A stretch of 64,000 nt of DNA from Lyngbya sp. HA4199-MV5 (lineage in GTDB: Bacteria > Cyanobacteriota > Cyanobacteriia > Leptolyngbyales > Leptolyngbyaceae): the NCBI GenBank assembly GCA_019359375.1, contig JAHHHL010000001.1, forward strand, positions 124,001 through 188,000, in the 5' to 3' direction. Under the pieces are notes generated by a model. That model was given only the letters and a program-made list of their open reading frames with translations, was not told the origin of the DNA and did not search any database. A program made the translations under genes and the position numbers. Numbering within the stretch: position 1 is the stretch's first letter; every line of letters starts with the position of its first letter. Below are positions 17,565 to 25,464 of the stretch, in pieces.

Positions 17565-17632
17565 TCAGCTTCCTCTGCCTCCTTTTACTCCTCACCCCTC
17601 ACTCCTCACCCCTCACTCCCCCCTCACAGTTT
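17565..17632. repeat. TCACTCC-type tandem repeat tract
   Basis: CTCCTCACCCCTCACTCC units repeat between divergently transcribed genes, so the tract may lie within their promoters. Confidence 0.6.
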
Positions 17633-17750
17633 CCAAACTGGCAACAAAGCTCAACCAGTCCAACCGCGAACGCTAAGATTTGAGCAGGGCGTTTCTATCG
17701 ATCGCATCATTCCGTTGCCTCACCCGTGCCCCCGACTGAATTTATCTGCT

Positions 17751-18785
17751 ATGTCCAACTCCTTTTCGCCCAAAAAAGCACCCAACGTCTTCAACCAGGA
17801 AACGCTGGAAAGAGCGTTGATGGTGCTGCGACAACCGTTTTCGATCGCCGTTCTCGCCTCAGTGGGGTTGCATGGCTTGCTGTGGGCTGCGTTGCCCAAC
17901 ATGCTGGCTAATACAGAAAAGGAACTGGATACCAAGCGGCGCGTTCAGGTTGTGGAACTGTCGCCTGCCGAGCAAGGACAACTGCCGTCGTTAGGGCTGA
18001 ATGAAGTGCCAACTCTGTTACCTACTAAGCCAACCCCCCCAGTAGAGTCAGGCACTAAGCTACCTGACCTCAACAAGCCTTATAGCTACCCGCTTGATAC
18101 CATCCCGGTCTTTCCACCACCTGATATTTACTCAGGCGATTTTTCCGGCCTCTTCCCCAAAAAGGATCCTGAACCAAAGAAAGAGCCGAAAAAGCAAACG
18201 ACGGGCAAGACGAACGTTCCACCCCCCCCAGCCCCAGATCCAAAGGCATCCGAGCCTCCAAAATCCGCAACTCCAGGCGGCAAAGATGGCAAGGTTGATG
18301 AGCCGCGATCGAAAACCCTTTCTCCCGAACAACTTGCTAAGCTACAGAAAGATGCAGAACGATCGCGCGAGCTAAGAAGTTTGTATGCCTTCAGTGGTCC
18401 AAAGACGCAAGATGAGGCACTTGAATCTGCTAAAACAAATGCAACTGTCTTCGTTGATGCGGCTGTTAAGCTATCTGGTGGTGAGTACGATTCTAAGCGC
18501 TACCAAAACGCAGAGAAGATTGAGAGTCCTTTCCCAGACGATGCTTGCCCATTTATGAAAGACTCTCGAACAAGTACAGTTGGCGTAATTGTGAAGCCCG
18601 ACGGTCAATTGGCAGAAAAGCCCACCTTGCTACTAACCTCTGGGTTTAAGGGCTTGGACACCATCGCAATCGACGAGATCGCCAAAACCAAGTTCACGAC
18701 GAGTGAGCGTTTTCAAATCGTCCGGTTTGAGGTAGCGTTCAACCCAAGTTCCGTCTGCAAAGCGACGCGATCGAAGCCATCCTAA
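17751..18785 (+). CDS. TonB-like membrane-anchored proline-rich protein
   Basis: 344 residues from the ATG at 17751; an upstream TTG at 17715 is less likely. One membrane helix (about 34-52) is followed by a very long Pro/Lys-rich region (about 80-200, KKDPEPKKEPKK and PPPPAPDPKASEPP). The folded C-terminal part of about 100 residues has GVIVKPDGQLAEKPTLLLTSG and ends with RFEVAFNPSS, reminiscent of the TonB C-terminal domain. In Gram-negatives TonB passes energy from ExbB/ExbD to outer-membrane receptors. ExbB/D are not in the window, but a TonB-dependent receptor lies at 44115. The TonB assignment rests on architecture rather than on a signature motif. Confidence 0.65.
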   Translation: MSNSFSPKKAPNVFNQETLERALMVLRQPFSIAVLASVGLHGLLWAALPNMLANTEKELDTKRRVQVVELSPAEQGQLPSLGLNEVPTLLPTKPTPPVESGTKLPDLNKPYSYPLDTIPVFPPPDIYSGDFSGLFPKKDPEPKKEPKKQTTGKTNVPPPPAPDPKASEPPKSATPGGKDGKVDEPRSKTLSPEQLAKLQKDAERSRELRSLYAFSGPKTQDEALESAKTNATVFVDAAVKLSGGEYDSKRYQNAEKIESPFPDDACPFMKDSRTSTVGVIVKPDGQLAEKPTLLLTSGFKGLDTIAIDEIAKTKFTTSERFQIVRFEVAFNPSSVCKATRSKPS

Positions 18786-18918
18786 AAAATGCTGTGAATA
18801 AGTAGGCATGGTGGCAAGACACAAATCTCTTTGTCGAAGCTGCATGTGCAAACACCCGCATACGTTACTCTGACTGAGATAATATTGGTTGCTTACTTTC
18901 GGTCATGCGCGATCGTCT

Positions 18919-19971
18919 ATGGTTTTTGATGCGTCTTTTGCGGCTCAGCTTATAGCAGCGGCTGAGCGGCTGTTTTACCTGATCGATCGCTTTCACGAAG
19001 CGACGGTTTTAGTGGTGGGTGACTTAACGCTGGATGAGTTTCTCACCGGGCAGGTTGAGCGCCTTTCCCGTGAAGCACCTGTGTTGATTATTCGCCACGA
19101 AACCACGCGCCAGGTGCCCGGTGGAGGTGCCAATGCGGTTTACAACTTTGCGAAACTGGGCGCACAGGTGAAAGCGGTGGGCTTGTTGGGTGTGGATGAC
19201 CAGGGCAAAGCGCTCCGGCGTATTTTTGAAGAGGCAGGTGTTGATACGCAGGGAATTTTTCTGGATAGCGATCGCCCCACCGTCACCAAAACGCGGATTT
19301 CGGGGCACGCTCGTCAATCGGTGACGCAGCAAATTGTCCGGGTCGATCGCAAGTCAGACGCACTGCCCAATGAAGCCCTTCAGCGTCAGCTTGCCGACTA
19401 CATTCAGCAACACGTTGGGACAGTTGATGCGGTAGTTTGCTCAGACTATGGCGATGGCACTCTTACAGAAGCCGTCATCGCTGCTGCCCTTGCCCATCCG
19501 CTCAGCATTGTGGATGCCCAAACCAGGCTCGATCGCTACAAAGGTGCAACCGTCTTCACGCCCAACCTGCCCGAAGCCGAGCAAGCCGTTGGTTATTCCC
19601 TGGTCAACCCATCCGGTGATGCCGCTGACCTGACGCAACTCCGGCAAGGTGGGCACGATCTTTTGCAATTGACGCAGGCACAACAGGCGCTCATTACTCG
19701 CGGCGAAGAAGGCATGAGCTTGTTCGATCGCGCTGGCACCGAGCTTCACATTCCTGCCTTTAACCGCACCGATGTCTTTGACGTAACGGGCGCTGGTGAT
19801 ACCGTCGTGGCTGGCTTTACATTAGGGTTGATCGCTGGCGCAACCCTCTGGGAGGCAACCGTTTTAGGCAATCTAGCCGCTAGCATTGTTGTCCGGCAAT
19901 TTGGCACCACACCCACCACTCAGGCAGAGATGAAAGCGGCGTTGCAAGCACTTTTGGATAAGGCGGAGTAG
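18919..19971 (+). CDS. PfkB-family sugar kinase, RfaE/HldE kinase-domain type
   Basis: 350 residues. LVVGDLTLDEFLTGQVERLSREAPV is the N-terminal signature of the D-glycero-beta-D-manno-heptose-7-phosphate kinase domain. PGGGANAVYNFAKLGAQV and VFDVTGAGDTVVAGFTLGL (catalytic Asp in the GAGD loop) are the two PfkB boxes. VRVDRKSD binds substrate in this group. It lacks the nucleotidyltransferase half of bifunctional HldE, so it is kinase-only. Likely substrate is a heptose- or related sugar phosphate for surface polysaccharide, but substrate is inferred. The ATG at 18919 is preferred over a TTG at 18889. Confidence 0.85.
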   Translation: MVFDASFAAQLIAAAERLFYLIDRFHEATVLVVGDLTLDEFLTGQVERLSREAPVLIIRHETTRQVPGGGANAVYNFAKLGAQVKAVGLLGVDDQGKALRRIFEEAGVDTQGIFLDSDRPTVTKTRISGHARQSVTQQIVRVDRKSDALPNEALQRQLADYIQQHVGTVDAVVCSDYGDGTLTEAVIAAALAHPLSIVDAQTRLDRYKGATVFTPNLPEAEQAVGYSLVNPSGDAADLTQLRQGGHDLLQLTQAQQALITRGEEGMSLFDRAGTELHIPAFNRTDVFDVTGAGDTVVAGFTLGLIAGATLWEATVLGNLAASIVVRQFGTTPTTQAEMKAALQALLDKAE

Positions 19972-20040
19972 GAGTGGAGTAAAGGCAGAGGGCAGAGGGC
20001 AGAAGGGGAAGAAAGGAGAGGGGAGAGGAGTTTTGAGTTT
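19972..20040. repeat. Heptamer-type repeat tract
   Basis: GGCAGAG/GGCAGAA and GGGAGAG units after the sugar kinase stop. Confidence 0.6.
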
Positions 20041-20067
20041 CAACAGTGACAGGAGTTACGCAGAAGA

Positions 20068-20136
20068 GATCCCCCAACCCCTTAAAAAGGGGGCTTTAGA
20101 GGTTCTTCCCGTTTGAAGGGGGACTAAGGGGGGATC
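20068..20136. repeat. Palindromic dispersed repeat of the GATCCCCC type
   Basis: GATCCCCCAACCCCTTAAAA...GGGGGACTAAGGGGGGATC: outer arms GATCCCCC and GGGGGATC are inverted copies, with internal G/C clusters able to fold. This type of element is common in intergenic cyanobacterial DNA. Only one copy is in this window. Confidence 0.65.
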
Positions 20137-20211
20137 GAGACTTCAAGCTTCAACCGCGTAAGTCCTAAGTAATCATTAGTGTAGAAAAACGACACAACTG
20201 AAAATCATCTC

Positions 20212-20325
20212 CTGGCTTCTGACTTCTGACTCCTCCGTCACCTCCAGCTTTTTGTCCCTCATCCCTCATCCCTTGCCTCTTGCCTCCTGCCTTCTACCTT
20301 CTGCCTTTTCTCTAAACAAAGATGA
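20212..20325. repeat. Heptamer-type repeat tract
   Basis: CTTCTGA, CATCCCT, CTTGCCT and CTTCTGC unit runs ahead of a small gene. Confidence 0.6.
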
Positions 20326-20401
20326 TATTAGAATTTCTTAATAGTACAAATATACTGTTTTGCGTGTAGAATACTCACAGCAGAACATTGAGGAACTTCC
20401 A

Positions 20402-20671
20402 ATGCAACCAGCACTCAACTTCTCGCTCGAAATTGTGGATGGCGAACGTCTAGGTAAACTCGCTGTGCCCTACGTCCAGGTAGCTCGATGGCTGAACTTC
20501 CTCACCTCACCTCACTATGGAGCGCAAATTATCTTTGCGGAACAGGGGCGAGAGGGCGTTACCATCTATTTCGATGCGTGTGAAGGCATGTACAGTTATC
20601 TAGACGATCGCCTTCATCCTAATCGCGCCACTCGTCAGCCCGAAACGGCTTCGCTGGCGATCGCCAGTTAA
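20402..20671 (+). CDS. Small conserved hypothetical protein
   Basis: 89 residues from the ATG at 20402, which has GAGGAA upstream; the frame stays open further up but without a signal. Segments such as EIVDGERLGKLAVPYVQVARWLNFLTS and AEQGREGVTIYFDACEGMYSYLDDRL look like a folded alpha/beta domain. No family recognised. It ends 24 bases before the GNAT gene and is probably co-transcribed. Confidence 0.65.
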   Translation: MQPALNFSLEIVDGERLGKLAVPYVQVARWLNFLTSPHYGAQIIFAEQGREGVTIYFDACEGMYSYLDDRLHPNRATRQPETASLAIAS

Positions 20672-20695
20672 CCGAACACCTACCTTTCGTCCTGA

Positions 20696-21208
20696 ATGCC
20701 TAACCCCATTCATCTCCGTGCAGCCACTGCCGACGATGTGCCAACCATCTTTGCTCTCATTCAAGCGTTGGCAGATTATGAGAAACTTGCTCACGCAGTT
20801 ACAGGCACGCCAGAAGCCCTGCACGAACATCTGTTTGGTCAACGTCGCTATGCCGAAGTCGTTTTGGCAGAAACGGCAGGCACCGTCGCAGGATTGGCGC
20901 TGTTCTTCTACAACTACTCCACCTTTTTAACCAAACCAGGCATTTACCTCGAAGACCTGTTTGTGCTGCCAGCTTATCGCAAGCTGGGGATTGGAAAAGC
21001 ACTGCTGCTCTATCTCGCACAGCGGGCGATCGCTGAAGGCTGCGGACGCTTGGAGTGGAGTGTGCTGGACTGGAATGCACCTGCGATCGCCTTTTACGAA
21101 AAAATGGGAGCCACTGTGTTACCCGATTGGCGCATCTGCCGGGTAACAGGGGAGGCGTTGACGCTAATGGCTGGTACGGCTATGTCATCAAAAGCAGACA
21201 ATGCATAG
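20696..21208 (+). CDS. GNAT family N-acetyltransferase, SSAT-like
   Basis: 170 residues. Motif A (YLEDLFVLPAYRKLGIGKALLLYL) is a complete acetyl-CoA pyrophosphate loop, R/Q-x-x-G-x-G/A type. Motif B follows with RLEWSVLDWNAPAIAFYEKMGA. The N-terminal IRAATADDVPTIFALIQALADYEKL and FFYNYSTFLTKPGIYLED resemble diamine (spermidine/spermine) acetyltransferases, which act on small amines in the cytoplasm. Substrate is inferred from similarity only. Confidence 0.88.
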   Translation: MPNPIHLRAATADDVPTIFALIQALADYEKLAHAVTGTPEALHEHLFGQRRYAEVVLAETAGTVAGLALFFYNYSTFLTKPGIYLEDLFVLPAYRKLGIGKALLLYLAQRAIAEGCGRLEWSVLDWNAPAIAFYEKMGATVLPDWRICRVTGEALTLMAGTAMSSKADNA

Positions 21209-21380
21209 AAGGATTGCCAATTGTCACATTTCGCTTGCAATTGAGCCCTCAAGAAGATTGAATCCTAAAATTAAAGTTGACCTGCGGAGCCTTACATCCT
21301 GTAATGCACCTATTTGTGCCCTAAGGACAGCTTGCAGGACGGCTCAGTTTCTCTAGTTTGATCTCTGGGAGGACGCGATC

Positions 21381-21587
21381 GTGTCTATTTGGGTAAACGA
21401 ACAAATTGATCCATCCGGCATCCTGTATTCGTGCATTGCCTGTTGCGATGAAGACCACGCGCAAGACTGTCATCAATCGTTCCAAAGCAATTTGACCAAT
21501 GAACAAATTGCGGCGGGGTGGATTGCTCGTCTTCGCACGGTTACGTCTTGGGATGATGTGCCTGCAAATGCGCTGAAATTGGACTGA
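21381..21587 (+). CDS. Small Cys/His-containing hypothetical protein
   Basis: 68 residues from a GTG at 21381. IACCDEDHAQDCHQ clusters three Cys and two His, suggesting metal binding or redox chemistry. QSNLTNEQIAAGWIARLRTVTSWDDVP reads like a genuine protein. No family recognised. The GTG start has GGGAGGACG about ten bases upstream. Confidence 0.55.
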   Translation: MSIWVNEQIDPSGILYSCIACCDEDHAQDCHQSFQSNLTNEQIAAGWIARLRTVTSWDDVPANALKLD

Positions 21588-21655
21588 TGGTGAGCAATGA
21601 GTGGCTAAGGGGTAGGTTAGCGAAAGACAAATTTGGGTCGGGATACGCCCACCTT

Positions 21656-21787
21656 CTAGGGCACGTCATCAATTAGCTCTAAAAGCTCGCGGTATCAGCA
21701 TCATCGCGCCCGTCCCAACACACCAGGCTAGGGGCTGGAACCCTTGCTTCCAATGATATGTAGTCGTAATTGATGACAGCCCCCAGC
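21656..21787. mobile_element. MITE-like element, family A, copy 1
   Basis: About 132 bases with inverted ends: CTAGGGCACGTCATCAATTA on the left and, in reverse complement, GCTGGGGGCTGTCATCAATT on the right. Matches 38745-38877 along its length and the left 93 bases match 27677-27769 next to a transposase remnant. It encodes nothing. It takes up about half of the gap 21588-21871. Confidence 0.8.
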
Positions 21788-21871
21788 AAGCTTTTACATC
21801 CCTTTCACTGGCTGGCTACATCCAGAATCACCTACTCTCTGTTGAAAGATTATTTTGGTCTTCTCTCAGTG

Positions 21872-24268
21872 CTATTCAAAACGCTTTCGTTTCGCTGACC
21901 AACGTAACAACCTGTAGTTTTCAGACCCACTTGCCACGATCGCACGACCACCATCCTGACCCAGATCGGCGATCGCCAGATAGGTTAGGGCAGCGTCAGT
22001 CGAACATTCGCTGTAGAGCAACTTGCCTGTGGCTGAAAAAACTAAGGTGCGCGATCGACGAGTGGTGCGCTTCGTTGTCTGGGTAGTTTGTCCATCCAGG
22101 GTTTCAGGATCGATTGTCACAATCACATCAGAGGGGTTGCTGCTGGTAAGCGCGGCTAGCTGTACAGGATTGCTCCCCAGCCCCAATGCTTCTAGCGCCT
22201 CCCAGGTGATTGCTATGCCAGTTGGCAAGTTGCCTGACCGTGTTAGTTCTTTGACAAGTAAGGGGAGCGCACTGGTTGCCCAGGCAGGTTGTTGTTGCAC
22301 CCAGTCGGAGAGGGGGACTGTCTGTGGATCCTGCCATTGCAAAGCTGTTTCAGTGTATGCCAAAGGGCGCGGTGTGCCTGGTTTGGTACTCCCTGGAGGT
22401 GATGCATCTCCAGCGGCTAAAAGCTCCAATCCATCACCTTTGAGTCGGACTGCCTTAATGCTGGCAGAAACGGTTTGCTGCTCTCCATTGGGCAACCAGA
22501 GCACGATCGACAGAGGAGAGTCCATCGCTAGCCCCAGTTGATTCCAGAGGCGATCAGCAGAAGCCTTCGCAGATAAACCCAGGGACGTATTGGCGAAGCG
22601 CCAGCGTTTCCCGTCTTGATAGCCAGCGATCTGTACACGATACCAGGCTTGAGATTGGTCTAGCTTCAAGGCTGGGTAACGCTTGGGCTTCAACCAGGCA
22701 GAGGCATTGATGCTGGGCAGAACATCCGCCACACCCACAAGCTGACCTGGCGCTAAGGTGTCGAACGATGGACTCTCTACCGTGGGAGCTTCCAGGCGTG
22801 CAATGAGCGCGTTTGCCTGTGCAAGATCTGTACTGGTGCTTCCGGGCTGCTTTTTCAGCCAGACGATCGCCGCCTTGCTTCCTTGACGGGCGGCGATGAG
22901 TAGCGCCCCCCAACGTCTCACATCCCGTTGCTGTGGGCTAACCCGGAGCGCGGCTTCGATCCGACTTTGCAACCGTCCAGAATCTGCTTTTAGGAGAGCG
23001 GTTGTTTCAGCGCTGTTTTCAGCATTGGCAGTGAAGACGCTTAAAGCTCGTCTCCATCGACCATCGATCAGGTTAGCGAGCACCTGCTGGCTGGGGCTTG
23101 CCCAGGATTTATTGGCTTGTGTCCGCGTTGCCTGTGCGTGCAGAGCGATGAGCGCCAGTTGCGCTTGAGCCGTGGCTGACCATTGCCCCGTGCGATCGTG
23201 CCGCTTGATGGATTGTAGCCACTGTAGCCCGGTTGACCACAACCCGTTGCGAGCCAGCAGTAAGCCATTTGCATAGGTACCGTTGTCGATCGCGGGTTCC
23301 AGTAAAGAGAGCGGCTCTACCTTCAGCGGACTGGCGAGAAAGTTACGCGGCTTTACCTGAAAAAGCTGAAACTGAGGTTCCATGCCAACCGTCTGGTTAA
23401 TCACCAGATTGGGTACGCTGGCTCCCGTAACGTTTGCCCAGATGGGTTCCTCTCCCGCTGGACTCGTCCATTCGGTCATAAGATGCAGATGCACTCGACT
23501 GGGGTTGTAGTGCAGCACTTGCCCGTAGGCGATCGTGCTGTCGCCGCGCAACCAACGACCGCTCAGATTCAGCCAAACGCCCTGGGTCGGCACCTTCCCC
23601 TTAAAGCGCTCAAGCGTCATGAGTGGCAGCGATCGGGTAGAGCCTTGATGGGTATCACCAGCATTAATCAGCGGTGCCAGCACAAACGATTCATCGGGTC
23701 CCACGATCGTCAGTTGATCGAGTAATTGATAGCGTTGCTCACGCTGCGACGCTGGGAGCGTCTGGTACACCCGTAATTCGACTACTTTTTCGCAATCGCT
23801 CTGGCAATTGGGTCGCCGTGATAACACAGGTAGCAGCACATCAGAAACGATTGTTTTGTGGTCTAGAAAACTGGTGTTTGTGCCGAGTGGAACCAGTGCG
23901 CCAGAGATCCGCCCTGCTTGAGTTAGCTCAGTCTGAATCGCTGCCAGCGTTTGAGGCGGCTTCAACCCGGTGATGGGAATGGGAATCCAGTCGGGCAAAA
24001 AGCGATTCACCCACAGAAGCGTCTGAGGATTCACCATCAGTCGTACACCCAGCCACCCAGCAGCTCCAAGCCCCCCTACCGCCAGCAAAATGGTCACGAT
24101 CGCCGACCAGGTGGATAGCCGTGGCAAACGGAAATTCCAGCCATGCTTGACTGAGCGATTTGCTAAGTGAGGCACCAGCTTTGACGCAGCCGTAACGGGG
24201 GGCTTTTGGGGGAGATTTGTGCTTGTTTGGGGACGCTTGAGGGCGCGATCGCGCGGATTAGTTGCCAT
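21872..24268 (-). CDS. Large membrane-anchored conserved hypothetical protein
   Basis: 798 residues. A basic, Pro-rich cytoplasmic N-terminus (about 50 residues) precedes one membrane helix (AIVTILLAVGGLGAAGWLGV, about 56-75). The remaining 700 residues are probably periplasmic. They include a region with two Cys (RRPNCQSDCEKV), a helical Ala/Gln-rich middle (about 330-470) like a repeat solenoid, and a C-terminal part with VYRVQIAGYQDG- and LVFSATGKLLYSE-type beta strands. No enzymatic motif found. The neighbour at 24505-24927, on the same strand just upstream, is also a single-helix anchored protein. Confidence 0.8.
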   Translation of the reverse strand: MATNPRDRALKRPQTSTNLPQKPPVTAASKLVPHLANRSVKHGWNFRLPRLSTWSAIVTILLAVGGLGAAGWLGVRLMVNPQTLLWVNRFLPDWIPIPITGLKPPQTLAAIQTELTQAGRISGALVPLGTNTSFLDHKTIVSDVLLPVLSRRPNCQSDCEKVVELRVYQTLPASQREQRYQLLDQLTIVGPDESFVLAPLINAGDTHQGSTRSLPLMTLERFKGKVPTQGVWLNLSGRWLRGDSTIAYGQVLHYNPSRVHLHLMTEWTSPAGEEPIWANVTGASVPNLVINQTVGMEPQFQLFQVKPRNFLASPLKVEPLSLLEPAIDNGTYANGLLLARNGLWSTGLQWLQSIKRHDRTGQWSATAQAQLALIALHAQATRTQANKSWASPSQQVLANLIDGRWRRALSVFTANAENSAETTALLKADSGRLQSRIEAALRVSPQQRDVRRWGALLIAARQGSKAAIVWLKKQPGSTSTDLAQANALIARLEAPTVESPSFDTLAPGQLVGVADVLPSINASAWLKPKRYPALKLDQSQAWYRVQIAGYQDGKRWRFANTSLGLSAKASADRLWNQLGLAMDSPLSIVLWLPNGEQQTVSASIKAVRLKGDGLELLAAGDASPPGSTKPGTPRPLAYTETALQWQDPQTVPLSDWVQQQPAWATSALPLLVKELTRSGNLPTGIAITWEALEALGLGSNPVQLAALTSSNPSDVIVTIDPETLDGQTTQTTKRTTRRSRTLVFSATGKLLYSECSTDAALTYLAIADLGQDGGRAIVASGSENYRLLRWSAKRKRFE

Positions 24269-24344
24269 GCCACAACAGCCTGAAACAACGCTGGCAGTTG
24301 ACGACCATCACTGTAACCGGAATTATCGGCAGCGTCACGCAATC

Positions 24345-24504
24345 TTTGAGGAGAAGGCAGGAGGCAGGAGGCAGAGGGCAGAAGGCGGAGAAAGGGGAGT
24401 GGGGAGTAGGGAGTGGGGGCAGGGGAAGCAGAGGGGGAGAAGGCAGAGGAAGCAGAGGGGTCTAAAGGCTAAAAAGCTAATAGCTGACGGCTGACCGCTG
24501 ATAG
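24345..24504. repeat. Heptamer-type repeat tract
   Basis: GGCAGGA, GGCAGAG, GGGGAGT, GGGAGTA, GGCAGAGG and CTGACGG/CTGACCG units between two minus-strand genes. Confidence 0.7.
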
Positions 24505-24927
24505 CTAAAATTCCGATTGCCCTTGCAGGCTCTTTTGCAGATATTCTGCCCATTTTGCCGCGATCGGGGGTTCGGTGAAGGGAATCCTTATAGGAGTAGG
24601 GCGATCGGCGATCGTCAACTCTAGAACAGCGCGTCCCTTATTAGGTGCTGCCTCTAAGTCCACGGGTTGTTCATTCACCAGCACGCGAATCGATTGCACG
24701 CTGTCAAGAGAAACCGTCTCTAAGTTCACTGCTCCCTTGCGAGTGGGTAAGCCCCAGGTGAGTTCGCGTCCCTTTTGCCCCAGCACGGCGTAAATATCGT
24801 ATTTCGATCGCTCAAACGACTCTGCCCAGAGCTTATACGCTTCCAGTTTTTGGTATTCATTCCAACCCGCCCAGGCAAGCCAGATGAAGAGGGCAAGTAA
24901 AGGGAGCCAGAAGAGACCGCGTTCCAT
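24505..24927 (-). CDS. Membrane-anchored conserved hypothetical protein
   Basis: 140 residues. An N-terminal helix (FWLPLLALFIWLAWAGWNEY) is followed by a soluble domain of about 115 residues. In it, YDIYAVLGQKGRELTWGLPTRKGAVNLETVSL and VLELTIADRPTPIRIPF are beta-rich. It is the last gene before the 798-aa protein on the minus strand and may share its transcript. No family recognised. Confidence 0.75.
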   Translation of the reverse strand: MERGLFWLPLLALFIWLAWAGWNEYQKLEAYKLWAESFERSKYDIYAVLGQKGRELTWGLPTRKGAVNLETVSLDSVQSIRVLVNEQPVDLEAAPNKGRAVLELTIADRPTPIRIPFTEPPIAAKWAEYLQKSLQGQSEF

Positions 24928-25037
24928 GAGGGTGCAAAGTGAGGTGAAAGGAGAGAGAAGGTGAAATCGACACTAACTTGAAACGGTTACAGGTCTGGAC
25001 AACAACCATGATTCAGTGCAGAACTCAATACAGAACT

Positions 25038-25352
25038 ATGATCTCATTCAACCGTAAATTCAATGTCTTCTTAGTCTCACTCGGCTTGGGTCTCGCTAGT
25101 TCAGCGCTTCTTTTTCTAGTCCCTATTGGGCTTGGAGGAATGCTTCCCAATTGGGTTTCATCACCTAGTTCAGACGCTATATACAAAGGTGTCTTAGTGC
25201 TTAGCTGCTTAAAGTCGTTGGTAGTGAATTCGATCGCCTCTTTCGTCGCACCAGTTTCACGTTGGAAATCGATCGTCCGAAGCACAACTGTTTTAACGTT
25301 CTTGGAGGCGTTGATCTACATAGGTCTCTCAGACTTCAGGCTTCCTGGCTAG
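25038..25352 (+). CDS. Possible small membrane protein
   Basis: 104 residues from ATG 25038; the frame also opens at 24978. Three hydrophobic segments (FNVFLVSLGLGLASSALLFL, VLVLSCLKSLVVNSIASFV, VLTFLEALIYIGL) give it plausible membrane topology. No family recognised and no clear ribosome site, so it may not be a gene. Confidence 0.4.
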   Translation: MISFNRKFNVFLVSLGLGLASSALLFLVPIGLGGMLPNWVSSPSSDAIYKGVLVLSCLKSLVVNSIASFVAPVSRWKSIVRSTTVLTFLEALIYIGLSDFRLPG

Positions 25353-25464
25353 GAAAACCCCACTCCCCACTCCCCATTCTTAACCATCCGCAACATTACA
25401 AACGCAACATTCAAGCAAGGCTTGAGCTATGGTGGTAGTCAAACTTGTCCGTCACTGGGGCGTT

